Positions 31,116 to 46,100 of a stretch of 64,000 nt of DNA are shown piece by piece. This stretch comes from Channa striata (taxonomy: Eukaryota > Chordata > Actinopteri > Anabantiformes > Channidae), in assembly GCA_033026295.1 (NCBI GenBank), contig CM065189.1:1206377-1270376 (forward strand). Reading direction: 5' to 3'. The translations under genes were made by a program, and so were the position numbers. A model generated the notes under the pieces. That model did no database searches. It saw only the letters and a program-made list of their open reading frames with translations, and was not told the DNA's origin. The first letter of the stretch is position 1. Each line of letters starts with the position of its first letter.

Positions 31116-34100
31116 TGCCTCTCTGGGCTTTAAATATGTCCGGACACGTCTCTCAGTGTGCATGTGGGCGGAGCCATACCCCAGCTACACTCTCAATAGT
31201 TTTCCCCATGTGGCTGTAAAAATCCCTCTAAATAAATGTGTGTGTTATATCCAGTCGCCTTTGTTATATCAAGTATCAAAAATAGTTTTCAATTATAGCA
31301 ATTATGGATCATAATTCCTCCACAAACTAGGGTTAGGAATTACACCTCCCGACGTTTAGGGTTAGGGTTAAGGATTCAGGAAAGGGCATAGAAATAAAAA
31401 TAAACAGGAGGAATGCACCCCAGAGAGGGAACAGTGCAGGCACTGGCGGGTTAGGAGAGATAAATAAACCTGGACTCCAAGAGTCCAGGGAAGTGCACGG
31501 GCACGTTACACTGTCCCTGTTCCCCAAAGCACACTCCCCCTCAGAAATAAAATCAAAATCACACACTCTTCAGCCAAATTAAATTCCAGGTAAGTATCCA
31601 GGTAAGTATGACGTGTCTCATGCTCTATTCGGCTTAATTCCCTGCATCTCTGTGCGTAATATTTCCCCTGCATGTGCTGCATTATTTCCCCAGCTGGTAT
31701 GTGCTTCAGCTTTTGCTCTATTTGGCATTCTGTGCTCTGTTTGGCATATCTATTTCCCCAGCTGGTATGTGCTTCAGCTTGTGCTCTATCTGGCATATCC
31801 CCTGCAGCTTGTGCTTATTTCTGTGCTCTATTTGGCTTAGTTTCTGTGGTTCTGTGCTCAGGCCTCTGTAGCTACGTTTCGGGATGTCTGTCCCTTCTTC
31901 AGGCTGTGGCTGAGCTGCCTCTCTGGGCTTTAAATATGTCCGGACACGTCTCTCAGTGTGCATGTGGGCGGAGCCATACCCCAGCTACACTCTCAATAGT
32001 TTTCCCCATGTGGCTGTAAAAATCCCTCTAAATAAATGTGTGTGTTATATCCAGTCGCCTTTGTTATATCAAGTATCAAAAATAGTTTTCAATTATAGCA
32101 ATTATGGATCATAATTCCTCCACAAACTAGGGTTAGGAATTACACCTCCCGACGGTTAGGGTTAGGGTTAAGGATTCAGGGAAAGGGCATAGAAATAAAA
32201 ATAAACAGGAGGAATGCACCCCAGAGAGGGAACAGTGCAGGCACTGGCGGGTTAGGAGAGATAAATAAACCTGGACTCCAAGAGTCCAGGGAAGTGCACG
32301 GGCACACGTTACACTGTCCCTGTTCCCCAAAGCACACTCCCCCTCAGAAATAAAATCAAAATCACACACTCTTCAGCCAAATTAAATTCCAGGTAAGTAT
32401 CCAGGTAAGTATGACGTGTCTCATGCTCTATTCGGCTTAATTCCCTGCATCTCTGTGCGTAATATTTCCCCTGCATGTGCTGCATTATTTCCCCAGCTGG
32501 TATGTGCTTCAGCTTTTGCTCTATTTGGCATTCTGTGCTCTGTTTGGCATATCTATTTCCCCAGCTGGTATGTGCTTCAGCTTGTGCTCTATCTGGCATA
32601 TCCCCTGCAGCTTGTGCTTATTTCTGTGCTCTATTTGGCTTAGTTTCTGTGGTTCTGTGCTCAGGCCTCTGTAGCTACGTTTCGGGATGTCTGTCCCTTC
32701 TTCAGGCTGTGGCTGAGCTGCCTCTCTGGGCTTTAAATATGTCCGGACACGTCTCTCAGTGTGCATGTGGGCGGAGCCATACCCCAGCTACACTCTCAAT
32801 AGTTTTCCCCATGTGGCTGTAAAAATCCCTCTAAATAAATGTGTGTGTTATATCCAGTCGCCTTTGTTATATCAAGTATCAAAAATAGTTTTCAATTATA
32901 GCAATTATGGATCATAATTCCTCCACAAACTAGGGTTAGGAATTACACCTCCCGGCGGTTAGGGTTAGGGTTAAGGATTCAGGAAAGGGCATAGAAATAA
33001 AAATAAACAGGAGGAATGCACCCCAGAGAGGGAACAGTGCAGGCACTGGCGGGTTAGGAGAGATAAATAAACCTGGACTCCAAGAGTCCAGGGAAGTGCA
33101 CGGGCACGTTACACTGTCCCTGTTCCCCAAAGCACACTCCCCCTCAGAAATAAAATCAAAATCACACACTCTTCAGCCAAATTAAATTCCAGGTAAGTAT
33201 CCAGGTAAGTATGACGTGTCTCATGCTCTATTCGGCTTAATTCCCTGCATCTCTGTGCGTAATATTTCCCCTGCATGTGCTGCATTATTTCCCCAGCTGG
33301 TATGTGCTTCAGCTTTTGCTCTATTTGGCATTCTGTGCTCTGTTTGGCATATCTATTTCCCCAGCTGGTATGTGCTTCAGCTTGTGCTCTATCTGGCATA
33401 TCCCCTGCAGCTTGTGCTTATTTCTGTGCTCTATTTGGCTTAGTTTCTGTGGTTCTGTGCTCAGGCCTCTGTAGCTACGTTTCGGGATGTCTGTCCCTTC
33501 TTCAGGCTGTGGCTGAGCTGCCTCTCTGGGCTTTAAATATGTCCGGACACGTCTCTCAGTGTGCATGTGGGCGGAGCCATACCCCAGCTACACTCTCAAT
33601 AGTTTTCCCCATGTGGCTGTAAAAATCCCTCTAAATAAATGTGTGTGTTATATCCAGTCGCCTTTGTTATATCAAGTATCAAAAATAGTTTTCAATTATA
33701 GCAATTATGGATCATAATTCCTCCACAAACTAGGGTTAGGAATTACACCTCCCGACGGTTAGGGTTAGGGTTAAGGATTCAGGAAAGGGCATAGAAATAA
33801 AAATAAACAGGAGGAATGCACCCCAGAGAGGGAACAGTGCAGGCACTGGCGGGTTAGGAGAGATAAATAAACCTGGACTCCAAGAGTCCAGGGAAGTGCA
33901 CGGGCACGTTACACTGTCCCTGTTCCCCAAAGCACACTCCCCCTCAGAAATAAAATCAAAATCACACACTCTTCAGCCAAATTAAATTCCAGGTAAGTAT
34001 CCAGGTAAGTATGACGTGTCTCATGCTCTATTCGGCTTAATTCCCTGCATCTCTGTGCGTAATATTTCCCCTGCATGTGCTGCATTATTTCCCCAGCTGG

Positions 34101-37100
34101 TATGTGCTTCAGCTTTTGCTCTATTTGGCATTCTGTGCTCTGTTTGGCATATCTATTTCCCCAGCTGGTATGTGCTTCAGCTTGTGCTCTATCTGGCATA
34201 TCCCCTGCAGCTTGTGCTTATTTCTGTGCTCTATTTGGCTTAGTTTCTGTGGTTCTGTGCTCAGGCCTCTGTAGCTACGTTTCGGGATGTCTGTCCCTTC
34301 TTCAGGCTGTGGCTGAGCTGCCTCTCTGGGCTTTAAATATGTCCGGACACGTCTCTCAGTGTGCATGTGGGCGGAGCCATACCCCAGCTACACTCTCAAT
34401 AGTTTTCCCCATGTGGCTGTAAAAATCCCTCTAAATAAATGTGTGTGTTATATCCAGTCGCCTTTGTTATATCAAGTATCAAAAATAGTTTTCAATTATA
34501 GCAATTATGGATCATAATTCCTCCACAAACTAGGGTTAGGAATTACACCTCCCGGCCAGTTAGGTTAGGGTTAAGGATTCAGGGAAAGGGCATAGAAATA
34601 AAAATAAACAGGAGGAATGCACCCCAGAGAGGGAACAGTGCAGGCACTGGCGGGTTAGGAGAGATAAATAAACCTGGACTCCAAGAGTCCAGGGAAGTGC
34701 ACGGCACGTTACACTGTCCCTGTTCCCCAAAGCACACTCCCCCTCAGAAATAAAATCAAAATCACACACTCTTCAGCCAAATTAAATTCCAGGTAAGTAT
34801 CCAGGTAAGTATGACGTGTCTCATGCTCTATTCGGCTTAATTCCCTGCATCTCTGTGCGTAATATTTCCCCTGCATGTGCTGCATTATTTCCCAGCTGGT
34901 ATGTGCTTCAGCTTTTGCTCTATTTGGCATTCTGTGCTCTGTTTGGCATATCTATTTCCCCAGCTGGTATGTGCTTCAGCTTGTGCTCTATCTGGCATAT
35001 CCCCTGCAGCTTGTGCTTATTTCTGTGCTCTATTTGGCTTAGTTTCTGTGGTTCTGTGCTCAGGCCTCTGTAGCTACGTTTCGGGATGTCTGTCCCTTCT
35101 TCAGGCTGTGGCTGAGCTGCCTCTCTGGGCTTTAAATATGTCCGGACACGTCTCTCAGTGTGCATGTGGGCGGAGCCATACCCCAGCTACACTCTCAATA
35201 GTTTTCCCCATGTGGCTGTAAAAATCCCTCTAAATAAATGTGTGTGTTATATCCAGTCGCCTTTGTTATATCAAGTATCAAAAATAGTTTTCAATTATAG
35301 CAATTATGGATCATAATTCCTCCACAAACTAGGGTTAGGAATTACACCTCCCGACGGTTAGGGTTAGGGTTAAGGATTCAGGAAAGGGCATAGAAATAAA
35401 AATAAACAGGAGGAATGCACCCCAGAGAGGGAACAGTGCAGGCACTGGCGGGTTAGGAGAGATAAATAAACCTGGACTCCAAGAGTCCAGGGAAGTGCAC
35501 GGGCACGTTACACTGTCCCTGTTCCCAAAGCACACTCCCCCTCAGAAATAAAATCAAAATCACACACTCTTCAGCCAAATTAAATTCCAGGTAAGTATCC
35601 AGGTAAGTATGACGTGTCTCATGCTCTATTCGGCTTAATTCCCTGCATCTCTGTGCGTAATATTTCCCCTGCATGTGCTGCATTATTTCCCCAGCTGGTA
35701 TGTGCTTCAGCTTTTGCTCTATTTGGCATTCTGTGCTCTGTTTGGCATATCTATTTCCCCAGCTGGTATGTGCTTCAGCTTGTGCTCTATCTGGCATATC
35801 CCCTGCAGCTTGTGCTTATTTCTGTGCTCTATTTGGCTTAGTTTCTGTGGTTCTGTGCTCAGGCCTCTGTAGCTACGTTTCGGGATGTCTGTCCCTTCTT
35901 CAGGCTGTGGCTGAGCTGCCTCTCTGGGCTTTAAATATGTCCGGACACGTCTCTCAGTGTGCATGTGGGCGGAGCCATACCCCAGCTACACTCTCAATAG
36001 TTTTCCCCATGTGGCTGTAAAATCCCTCTAAATAAATGTGTGTGTTATATCCAGTCGCCTTTGTTATATCAAGTATCAAAAATAGTTTTCAATTATAGCA
36101 ATTATGGATCATAATTCCTCCACAAACTAGGGTTAGGAATTACACCTCCCGACGGTTAGGGTTAGGGTTAAGGATTCAGGGAAAGGGCATAGAAATAAAA
36201 ATAAACAGGAGGAATGCACCCCAGAGAGGGAACAGTGCAGGCACTGGCGGGTTAGGAGAGATAAATAAACCTGGACTCCAAGAGTCCAGGGAAGTGCACG
36301 GGCACGTTACACTGTCCCTGTTCCCCAAAGCACACTCCCCCTCAGAAATAAAATCAAAATCACACACTCTTCAGCCAAATTAAATTCCAGGTAAGTATCC
36401 AGGTAAGTATGACGTGTCTCATGCTCTATTCGGCTTAATTCCTGCATCTCTGTGCGTAATATTTCCCCTGCATGTGCTGCATTATTTCCCCAGCTGGTAT
36501 GTGCTTCAGCTTTTGCTCTATTTGGCATTCTGTGCTCTGTTTGGCATATCTATTTCCCCAGCTGGTATGTGCTTCAGCTTGTGCTCTATCTGGCATATCC
36601 CCTGCAGCTTGTGCTTATTTCTGTGCTCTATTTGGCTTAGTTTCTGTGGTTCTGTGCTCAGGCCTCTGTAGCTACGTTTGGGATGTCTGTCCCTTCTTCA
36701 GGCTGTGGCTGAGCTGCCTCTCTGGGCTTTAAATATGTCCGGACACGTCTCTCAGTGTGCATGTGGCGGAGCCATACCCCAGCTACACTCTCAATAGTTT
36801 TCCCCATGTGGCTGTAAAAATCCCTCTAAATAAATGTGTGTGTTATATCCAGTCGCCTTTGTTATATCAAGTATCAAAAATAGTTTTCAATTATAGCAAT
36901 TATGGATCATAATTCCTCCACAAACTAGGGTTAGGAATTACACCTCCCGACGTTAGGGTTAGGGTTAAGGATTCAGGAAAGGGCATAGAAATAAAAATAA
37001 ACAGGAGGAATGCACCCCAGAGAGGGAACAGTGCAGGCACTGGCGGGTTAGGAGAGATAAATAAACCTGGACTCCAAGAGTCCAGGGAAGTGCACGGGCA

Positions 37101-40100
37101 CGTTACACTGTCCCTGTTCCCCAAAGCACACTCCCCCTCAGAAATAAAATCAAAATCACACACTCTTCAGCCAAATTAAATTCCAGGTAAGTATCCAGGT
37201 AAGTATGACGTGTCTCATGCTCTATTCGGCTTAATTCCCTGCATCTCTGTGCGTAATATTTCCCCTGCATGTGCTGCATTATTTCCCCAGCTGGTATGTG
37301 CTTCAGCTTTTGCTCTATTTGGCATTCTGTGCTCTGTTTGGCATATCTATTTCCCCAGCTGGTATGTGCTTCAGCTTGTGCTCTATCTGGCATATCCCCT
37401 GCAGCTTGTGCTTATTTCTGTGCTCTATTTGGCTTAGTTTCTGTGGTTCTGTGCTCAGGCCTCTGTAGCTACGTTTCGGGATGTCTGTCCCTTCTTCAGG
37501 CTGTGGCTGAGCTGCCTCTCTGGGCTTTAAATATGTCCGGACACGTCTCTCAGTGTGCATGTGGGCGGAGCCATACCCCAGCTACACTCTCAATAGTTTT
37601 CCCCATGTGGCTGTAAAAATCCCTCTAAATAAATGTGTGTGTTATATCCAGTCGCCTTTGTTATATCAAGTATCAAAAATAGTTTTCAATTATAGCAATT
37701 ATGGATCATAATTCCTCCACAAACTAGGGTTAGGAATTACACCTCCCGACGGTTAGGGTTAGGGTTAAGGATTCAGGAAAGGGCATAGAAATAAAAATAA
37801 ACAGGAGGAATGCACCCCAGAGAGGGAACAGTGCAGGCACTGGCGGGTTAGGAGAGATAAATAAACCTGGACTCCAAGAGTCCAGGGAAGTGCACGGGCA
37901 CGTTACACTGTCCCTGTTCCCCAAAGCACACTCCCCCTCAGAAATAAAATCAAAATCACACACTCTTCAGCCAAATTAAATTCCAGGTAAGTATCCAGGT
38001 AAGTATGACGTGTCTCATGCTCTATTCGGCTTAATTCCCTGCATCTCTGTGCGTAATATTTCCCCTGCATGTGCTGCATTATTTCCCCAGCTGGTATGTG
38101 CTTCAGCTTTTGCTCTATTTGGCATTCTGTGCTCTGTTTGGCATATCTATTTCCCCAGCTGGTATGTGCTTCAGCTTGTGCTCTATCTGGCATATCCCCT
38201 GCAGCTTGTGCTTATTTCTGTGCTCTATTTGGCTTAGTTTCTGTGGTTCTGTGCTCAGGCCTCTGTAGCTACGTTTCGGGATGTCTGTCCCTTCTTCAGG
38301 CTGTGGCTGAGCTGCCTCTCTGGGCTTTAAATATGTCCGACACGTCTCTCAGTGTGCATGTGGGCGGAGCCATACCCCAGCTACACTCTCAATAGTTTTC
38401 CCCATGTGGCTGTAAAAATCCCTCTAAATAAATGTGTGTGTTATATCCAGTCGCCTTTGTTATATCAAGTATCAAAAATAGTTTTCAATTATAGCAATTA
38501 TGGATCATAATTCCTCCACAAACTAGGGTTAGGAATTACACCTCCCGGCCGTTAGGGTTAGGGTTAAGGATTCAGGGAAAGGGCATAGAAATAAAAATAA
38601 ACAGGAGGAATGCACCCCAGAGAGGGAACAGTGCAGGCACTGGCGGGTTAGGAGAGATAAATAAACCTGGACTCCAAGAGTCCAGGGAAGTGCACGGCAC
38701 GTTACACTGTCCCTGTTCCCCAAAGCACACTCCCCCTCAGAAATAAAATCAAAATCACACACTCTTCAGCCAAATTAAATTCCAGGTAAGTATCCAGGTA
38801 AGTATGACGTGTCTCATGCTCTATTCGGCTTAATTCCCTGCATCTCTGTGCGTAATATTTCCCCTGCATGTGCTGCATTATTTCCCCAGCTGGTATGTGC
38901 TTCAGCTTTTGCTCTATTTGGCATTCTGTGCTCTGTTTGGCATATCTATTTCCCCAGCTGGTATGTGCTTCAGCTTGTGCTCTATCTGGCATATCCCCTG
39001 CAGCTTGTGCTTATTTCTGTGCTCTATTTGGCTTAGTTTCTGTGGTTCTGTGCTCAGGCCTCTGTAGCTACGTTTCGGGATGTCTGTCCCTTCTTCAGGC
39101 TGTGGCTGAGCTGCCTCTCTGGGCTTTAAATATGTCCGGACACGTCTCTCAGTGTGCATGTGGGCGGAGCCATACCCCAGCTACACTCTCAATAGTTTTC
39201 CCCATGTGGCTGTAAAAATCCCTCTAAATAAATGTGTGTGTTATATCCAGTCGCCTTTGTTATATCAAGTATCAAAAATAGTTTTCAATTATAGCAATTA
39301 TGGATCATAATTCCTCCACAAACTAGGGTTAGGAATTACACCTCCCGACGGTTAGGGTTAGGGTTAAGGATTCAGGGAAAGGGCATAGAAATAAAAATAA
39401 ACAGGAGGAATGCACCCCAGAGAGGGAACAGTGCAGGCACTGGCGGGTTAGGAGAGATAAATAAACCTGGACTCCAAGAGTCCAGGGAAGTGCACGGGCA
39501 CGTTACACTGTCCCTGTTCCCCAAAGCACACCCCCTCAGAAATAAAATCAAAATCACACACTCTTCAGCCAAATTAAATTCCAGGTAAGTATCCAGGTAA
39601 GTATGACGTGTCTCATGCTCTATTCGGCTTAATTCCCTGCATCTCTGTGCGTAATATTTCCCCTGCATGTGCTGCATTATTTCCCCAGCTGGTATGTGCT
39701 TCAGCTTTTGCTCTATTTGGCATTCTGTGCTCTGTTTGGCATATCTATTTCCCCAGCTGGTATGTGCTTCAGCTTGTGCTCTATCTGGCATATCCCCTGC
39801 AGCTTGTGCTTATTTCTGTGCTCTATTTGGCTTAGTTTCTGTGGTTCTGTGCTCAGGCCTCTGTAGCTACGTTTCGGGATGTCTGTCCCTTCTTCAGGCT
39901 GTGGCTGAGCTGCCTCTCTGGGCTTTAAATATGTCCGGACACGTCTCTCAGTGTGCATGTGGGGCGGAGCCATACCCCAGCTACACTCTCAATAGTTTTC
40001 CCCATGTGGCTGTAAAAATCCCTCTAAATAAATGTGTGTGTTATATCCAGTCGCCTTTGTTATATCAAGTATCAAAAATAGTTTTCAATTATAGCAATTA

Positions 40101-43100
40101 TGGATCATAATTCCTCCACAAACTAGGGTTAGGAATTACACCTCCCGACGGTTAGGGTTAGGGTTAAGGATTCAGGAAAGGGCATAGAAATAAAAATAAA
40201 CAGGAGGAATGCACCCCAGAGAGGGAACAGTGCAGGCACTGGCGGGTTAGGAGAGATAAATAAACCTGGACTCCAAGAGTCCAGGGAAGTGCACGGGCAC
40301 GTTACACTGTCCCTGTTCCCCAAAGCACACTCCCCTCAGAAATAAAATCAAAATCACACACTCTTCAGCCAAATTAAATTCCAGGTAAGTATCCAGGTAA
40401 GTATGACGTGTCTCATGCTCTATTCGGCTTAATTCCCTGCATCTCTGTGCGTAATATTTCCCCTGCATGTGCTGCATTATTTCCCCAGCTGGTATGTGCT
40501 TCAGCTTTTGCTCTATTTGGCATTCTGTGCTCTGTTTGGCATATCTATTTCCCCAGCTGGTATGTGCTTCAGCTTGTGCTCTATCTGGCATATCCCCTGC
40601 AGCTTGTGCTTATTTCTGTGCTCTATTTGGCTTAGTTTCTGTGGTTCTGTGCTCAGGCCTCTGTAGCTACGTTTCGGGATGTCTGTCCCTTCTTCAGGCT
40701 GTGGCTGAGCTGCCTCTCTGGGCTTTAAATATGTCCGGACACGTCTCTCAGTGTGCATGTGGGCGGAGCCATACCCCAGCTACACTCTCAATAGTTTTCC
40801 CCATGTGGCTGTAAAAATCCCTCTAAATAAATGTGTGTGTTATATCCAGTCGCCTTTGTTATATCAAGTATCAAAAATAGTTTTCAATTATAGCAATTAT
40901 GGATCATAATTCCTCCACAAACTAGGGTTAGGAATTACACCTCCCGACGGTTAGGGTTAGGGTTAAGGATTCAGGGAAAGGGCATAGAAATAAAAATAAA
41001 CAGGAGGAATGCACCCCAGAGAGGGAACAGTGCAGGCACTGGCGGGTTAGGAGAGATAAATAAACCTGGACTCCAAGAGTCCAGGGAAGTGCACGGGCAC
41101 GTTACACTGTCCCTGTTCCCAAAGCACACTCCCCCTCAGAAATAAAATCAAAATCACACACTCTTCAGCCAAATTAAATTCCAGGTAAGTATCCAGGTAA
41201 GTATGACGTGTCTCATGCTCTATTCGGCTTAATTCCCTGCATCTCTGTGCGTAATATTTCCCCTGCATGTGCTGCATTATTTCCCCAGCTGGTATGTGCT
41301 TCAGCTTTTGCTCTATTTGGCATTCTGTGCTCTGTTTGGCATATCTATTTCCCAGCTGGTATGTGCTTCAGCTTGTGCTCTATCTGGCATATCCCCTGCA
41401 GCTTGTGCTTATTTCTGTGCTCTATTTGGCTTAGTTTCTGTGGTTCTGTGCTCAGGCCTCTGTAGCTACGTTTCGGGATGTCTGTCCCTTCTTCAGGCTG
41501 TGGCTGAGCTGCCTCTCTGGGCTTTAAATATGTCCGGACACGTCTCTCAGTGTGCATGTGGGCGGAGCCATACCCCAGCTACACTCTCAATAGTTTTCCC
41601 CATGTGGCTGTAAAAATCCCTCTAAATAAATGTGTGTGTTATATCCAGTCGCCTTTGTTATATCAAGTATCAAAAATAGTTTTCAATTATAGCAATTATG
41701 GATCATAATTCCTCCACAAACTAGGGTTAGGAATTACACCTCCCGACGGTTAGGTTAGGGTTAAGGATTCAGGAAAGGGCATAGAAATAAAAATAAACAG
41801 GAGGAATGCACCCCAGAGAGGGAACAGTGCAGGCACTGGCGGGTTAGGAGAGATAAATAAACCTGGACTCCAAGAGTCCAGGGAAGTGCACGGGCACGTT
41901 ACACTGTCCCTGTTCCCCAAAGCACACTCCCCCTCAGAAATAAAATCAAAATCACACACTCTTCAGCCAAATTAAATTCCAGGTAAGTATCCAGGTAAGT
42001 ATGACGTGTCTCATGCTCTATTCGGCTTAATTCCCTGCATCTCTGTGCGTAATATTTCCCCTGCATGTGCTGCATTATTTCCCAGCTGGTATGTGCTTCA
42101 GCTTTTGCTCTATTTGGCATTCTGTGCTCTGTTTGGCATATCTATTTCCCCAGCTGGTATGTGCTTCAGCTTGTGCTCTATCTGGCATATCCCCTGCAGC
42201 TTGTGCTTATTTCTGTGCTCTATTTGGCTTAGTTTCTGTGGTTCTGTGCTCAGGCCTCTGTAGCTACGTTTCGGGATGTCTGTCCCTTCTTCAGGCTGTG
42301 GCTGAGCTGCCTCTCTGGGCTTTAAATATGTCCGGACACGTCTCTCAGTGTGCATGTGGGCGGAGCCATACCCCAGCTACACTCTCAATAGTTTTCCCCA
42401 TGTGGCTGTAAAAATCCCTCTAAATAAATGTGTGTGTTATATCCAGTCGCCTTTGTTATATCAAGTATCAAAAATAGTTTTCAATTATAGCAATTATGGA
42501 TCATAATTCCTCCACAAACTAGGGTTAGGAATTACACCTCCCGACGTTAGGGTTAGGGTTAAGGATTCAGGAAAGGGCATAGAAATAAAAATAAACAGGA
42601 GGAATGCACCCCAGAGAGGGAACAGTGCAGGCACTGGCGGGTTAGGAGAGATAAATAAACCTGGACTCCAAGAGTCCAGGGAAGTGCACGGGCACGTTAC
42701 ACTGTCCCTGTTCCCCAAAGCACACTCCCCCTCAGAAATAAAATCAAAATCACACACTCTTCAGCCAAATTAAATTCCAGGTAAGTATCCAGGTAAGTAT
42801 GACGTGTCTCATGCTCTATTCGGCTTAATTCCCTGCATCTCTGTGCGTAATATTTCCCCTGCATGTGCTGCATTATTTCCCAGCTGGTATGTGCTTCAGC
42901 TTTTGCTCTATTTGGCATTCTGTGCTCTGTTTGGCATATCTATTTCCCCAGCTGGTATGTGCTTCAGCTTGTGCTCTATCTGGCATATCCCCTGCAGCTT
43001 GTGCTTATTTCTGTGCTCTATTTGGCTTAGTTTCTGTGGTTCTGTGCTCAGGCCTCTGTAGCTACGTTTCGGGATGTCTGTCCCTTCTTCAGGCTGTGGC

Positions 43101-46100
43101 TGAGCTGCCTCTCTGGGCTTTAAATATGTCCGGACACGTCTCTCAGTGTGCATGTGGGCGGAGCCATACCCCAGCTACACTCTCAATAGTTTTCCCCATG
43201 TGGCTGTAAAAATCCCTCTAAATAAATGTGTGTGTTATATCCAGTCGCCTTTGTTATATCAAGTATCAAAAATAGTTTTCAATTATAGCAATTATGGATC
43301 ATAATTCCTCCACAAACTAGGGTTAGGAATTACACCTCCCGACGGTTAGGGTTAGGGTTAAGGATTCAGGGAAAGGGCATAGAAATAAAAATAAACAGGA
43401 GGAATGCACCCCAGAGAGGGAACAGTGCAGGCACTGGCGGGTTAGGAGAGATAAATAAACCTGGACTCCAAGAGTCCAGGGAAGTGCACGGCACGTTACA
43501 CTGTCCCTGTTCCCAAAGCACACTCCCCCTCAGAAATAAAATCAAAATCACACACTCTTCAGCCAAATTAAATTCCAGGTAAGTATCCAGGTAAGTATGA
43601 CGTGTCTCATGCTCTATTCGGCTTAATTCCCTGCATCTCTGTGCGTAATATTTCCCCTGCATGTGCTGCATTATTTCCCCAGCTGGTATGTGCTTCAGCT
43701 TTTGCTCTATTTGGCATTCTGTGCTCTGTTTGGCATATCTATTTCCCCAGCTGGTATGTGCTTCAGCTTGTGCTCTATCTGGCATATCCCCTGCAGCTTG
43801 TGCTTATTTCTGTGCTCTATTTGGCTTAGTTTCTGTGGTTCTGTGCTCAGGCCTCTGTAGCTACGTTTCGGGATGTCTGTCCCTTCTTCAGGCTGTGGCT
43901 GAGCTGCCTCTCTGGGCTTTAAATATGTCCGACACGTCTCTCAGTGTGCATGTGGGCGGAGCCATACCCCAGCTACACTCTCAATAGTTTTCCCCATGTG
44001 GCTGTAAAAATCCCTCTAAATAAATGTGTGTGTTATATCCAGTCGCCTTTGTTATATCAAGTATCAAAAATAGTTTTCAATTATAGCAATTATGGATCAT
44101 AATTCCTCCACAAACTAGGGTTAGGAATTACACCTCCCGACGGTTAGGGTTAGGGTTAAGGATTCAGGGAAAGGGCATAGAAATAAAAATAAACAGGAGG
44201 AATGCACCCCAGAGAGGGAACAGTGCAGGCACTGGCGGGTTAGGAGAGATAAATAAACCTGGACTCCAAGAGTCCAGGGAAGTGCACGGGCACGTTACAC
44301 TGTCCCTGTTCCCCAAAGCACACTCCCCCTCAGAAATAAAATCAAAATCACACACTCTTCAGCCAAATTAAATTCCAGGTAAGTATCCAGGTAAGTATGA
44401 CGTGTCTCATGCTCTATTCGGCTTAATTCCCTGCATCTCTGTGCGTAATATTTCCCCTGCATGTGCTGCATTATTTCCCCAGCTGGTATGTGCTTCAGCT
44501 TTTGCTCTATTTGGCATTCTGTGCTCTGTTTGGCATATCTATTTCCCCAGCTGGTATGTGCTTCAGCTTGTGCTCTATCTGGCATATCCCCTGCAGCTTG
44601 TGCTTATTTCTGTGCTCTATTTGGCTTAGTTTCTGTGGTTCTGTGCTCAGGCCTCTGTAGCTACGTTTCGGGATGTCTGTCCCTTCTTCAGGCTGTGGCT
44701 GAGCTGCCTCTCTGGGCTTTAAATATGTCCGACACGTCTCTCAGTGTGCATGTGGGCGGAGCCATACCCCAGCTACACTCTCAATAGTTTTCCCCATGTG
44801 GCTGTAAAAATCCTCTAAATAAATGTGTGTGTTATATCCAGTCGCCTTTGTTATATCAAGTATCAAAAATAGTTTTCAATTATAGCAATTATGGATCATA
44901 ATTCCTCCACAAACTAGGGTTAGGAATTACACCTCCCGACGGTTAGGTTAGGGTTAAGGATTCAGGGAAAGGGCATAGAAATAAAAATAAACAGGAGGAA
45001 TGCACCCCAGAGAGGGAACAGTGCAGGCACTGGCGGGTTAGGAGAGATAAATAAACCTGGACTCCAAGAGTCCAGGGAAGTGCACGGGCACGTTACACTG
45101 TCCCTGTTCCCAAAGCACACTCCCCTCAGAAATAAAATCAAAATCACACACTCTTCAGCCAAATTAAATTCCAGGTAAGTATCCAGGTAAGTATGACGTG
45201 TCTCATGCTCTATTCGGCTTAATTCCCTGCATCTCTGTGCGTAATATTTCCCTGCATGTGCTGCATTATTTCCCCAGCTGGTATGTGCTTCAGCTTTTGC
45301 TCTATTTGGCATTCTGTGCTCTGTTTGGCATATCTATTTCCCCAGCTGGTATGTGCTTCAGCTTGTGCTCTATCTGGCATATCCCCTGCAGCTTGTGCTT
45401 ATTTCTGTGCTCTATTTGGCTTAGTTTCTGTGGTTCTGTGCTCAGGCCTCTGTAGCTACGTTTCGGGATGTCTGTCCCTTCTTCAGGCTGTGGCTGAGCT
45501 GCCTCTCTGGGCTTTAAATATGTCCGGACACGTCTCTCAGTGTGCATGTGGGCGGAGCCATACCCCAGCTACACTCTCAATAGTTTTCCCCATGTGGCTG
45601 TAAAAATCCCTCTAAATAAATGTGTGTGTTATATCCAGTCGCCTTTGTTATATCAAGTATCAAAAATAGTTTTCAATTATAGCAATTATGGATCATAATT
45701 CCTCCACAAACTAGGGTTAGGAATTACACCTCCCGACGGTTAGGGTTAGGGTTAAGGATTCAGGGAAAGGGCATAGAAATAAAAATAAACAGGAGGAATG
45801 CACCCCAGAGAGGGAACAGTGCAGGCACTGGCGGGTTAGGAGAGATAAATAAACCTGGACTCCAAGAGTCCAGGGAAGTGCACGGGCACGTTACACTGTC
45901 CCTGTTCCCCAAAGCACACTCCCCCTCAGAAATAAAATCAAAATCACACACTCTTCAGCCAAATTAAATTCCAGGTAAGTATCCAGGTAAGTATGACGTG
46001 TCTCATGCTCTATTCGGCTTAATTCCCTGCATCTCTGTGCGTAATATTTCCCCTGCATGTGCTGCATTATTTCCCCAGCTGGTATGTGCTTCAGCTTTTG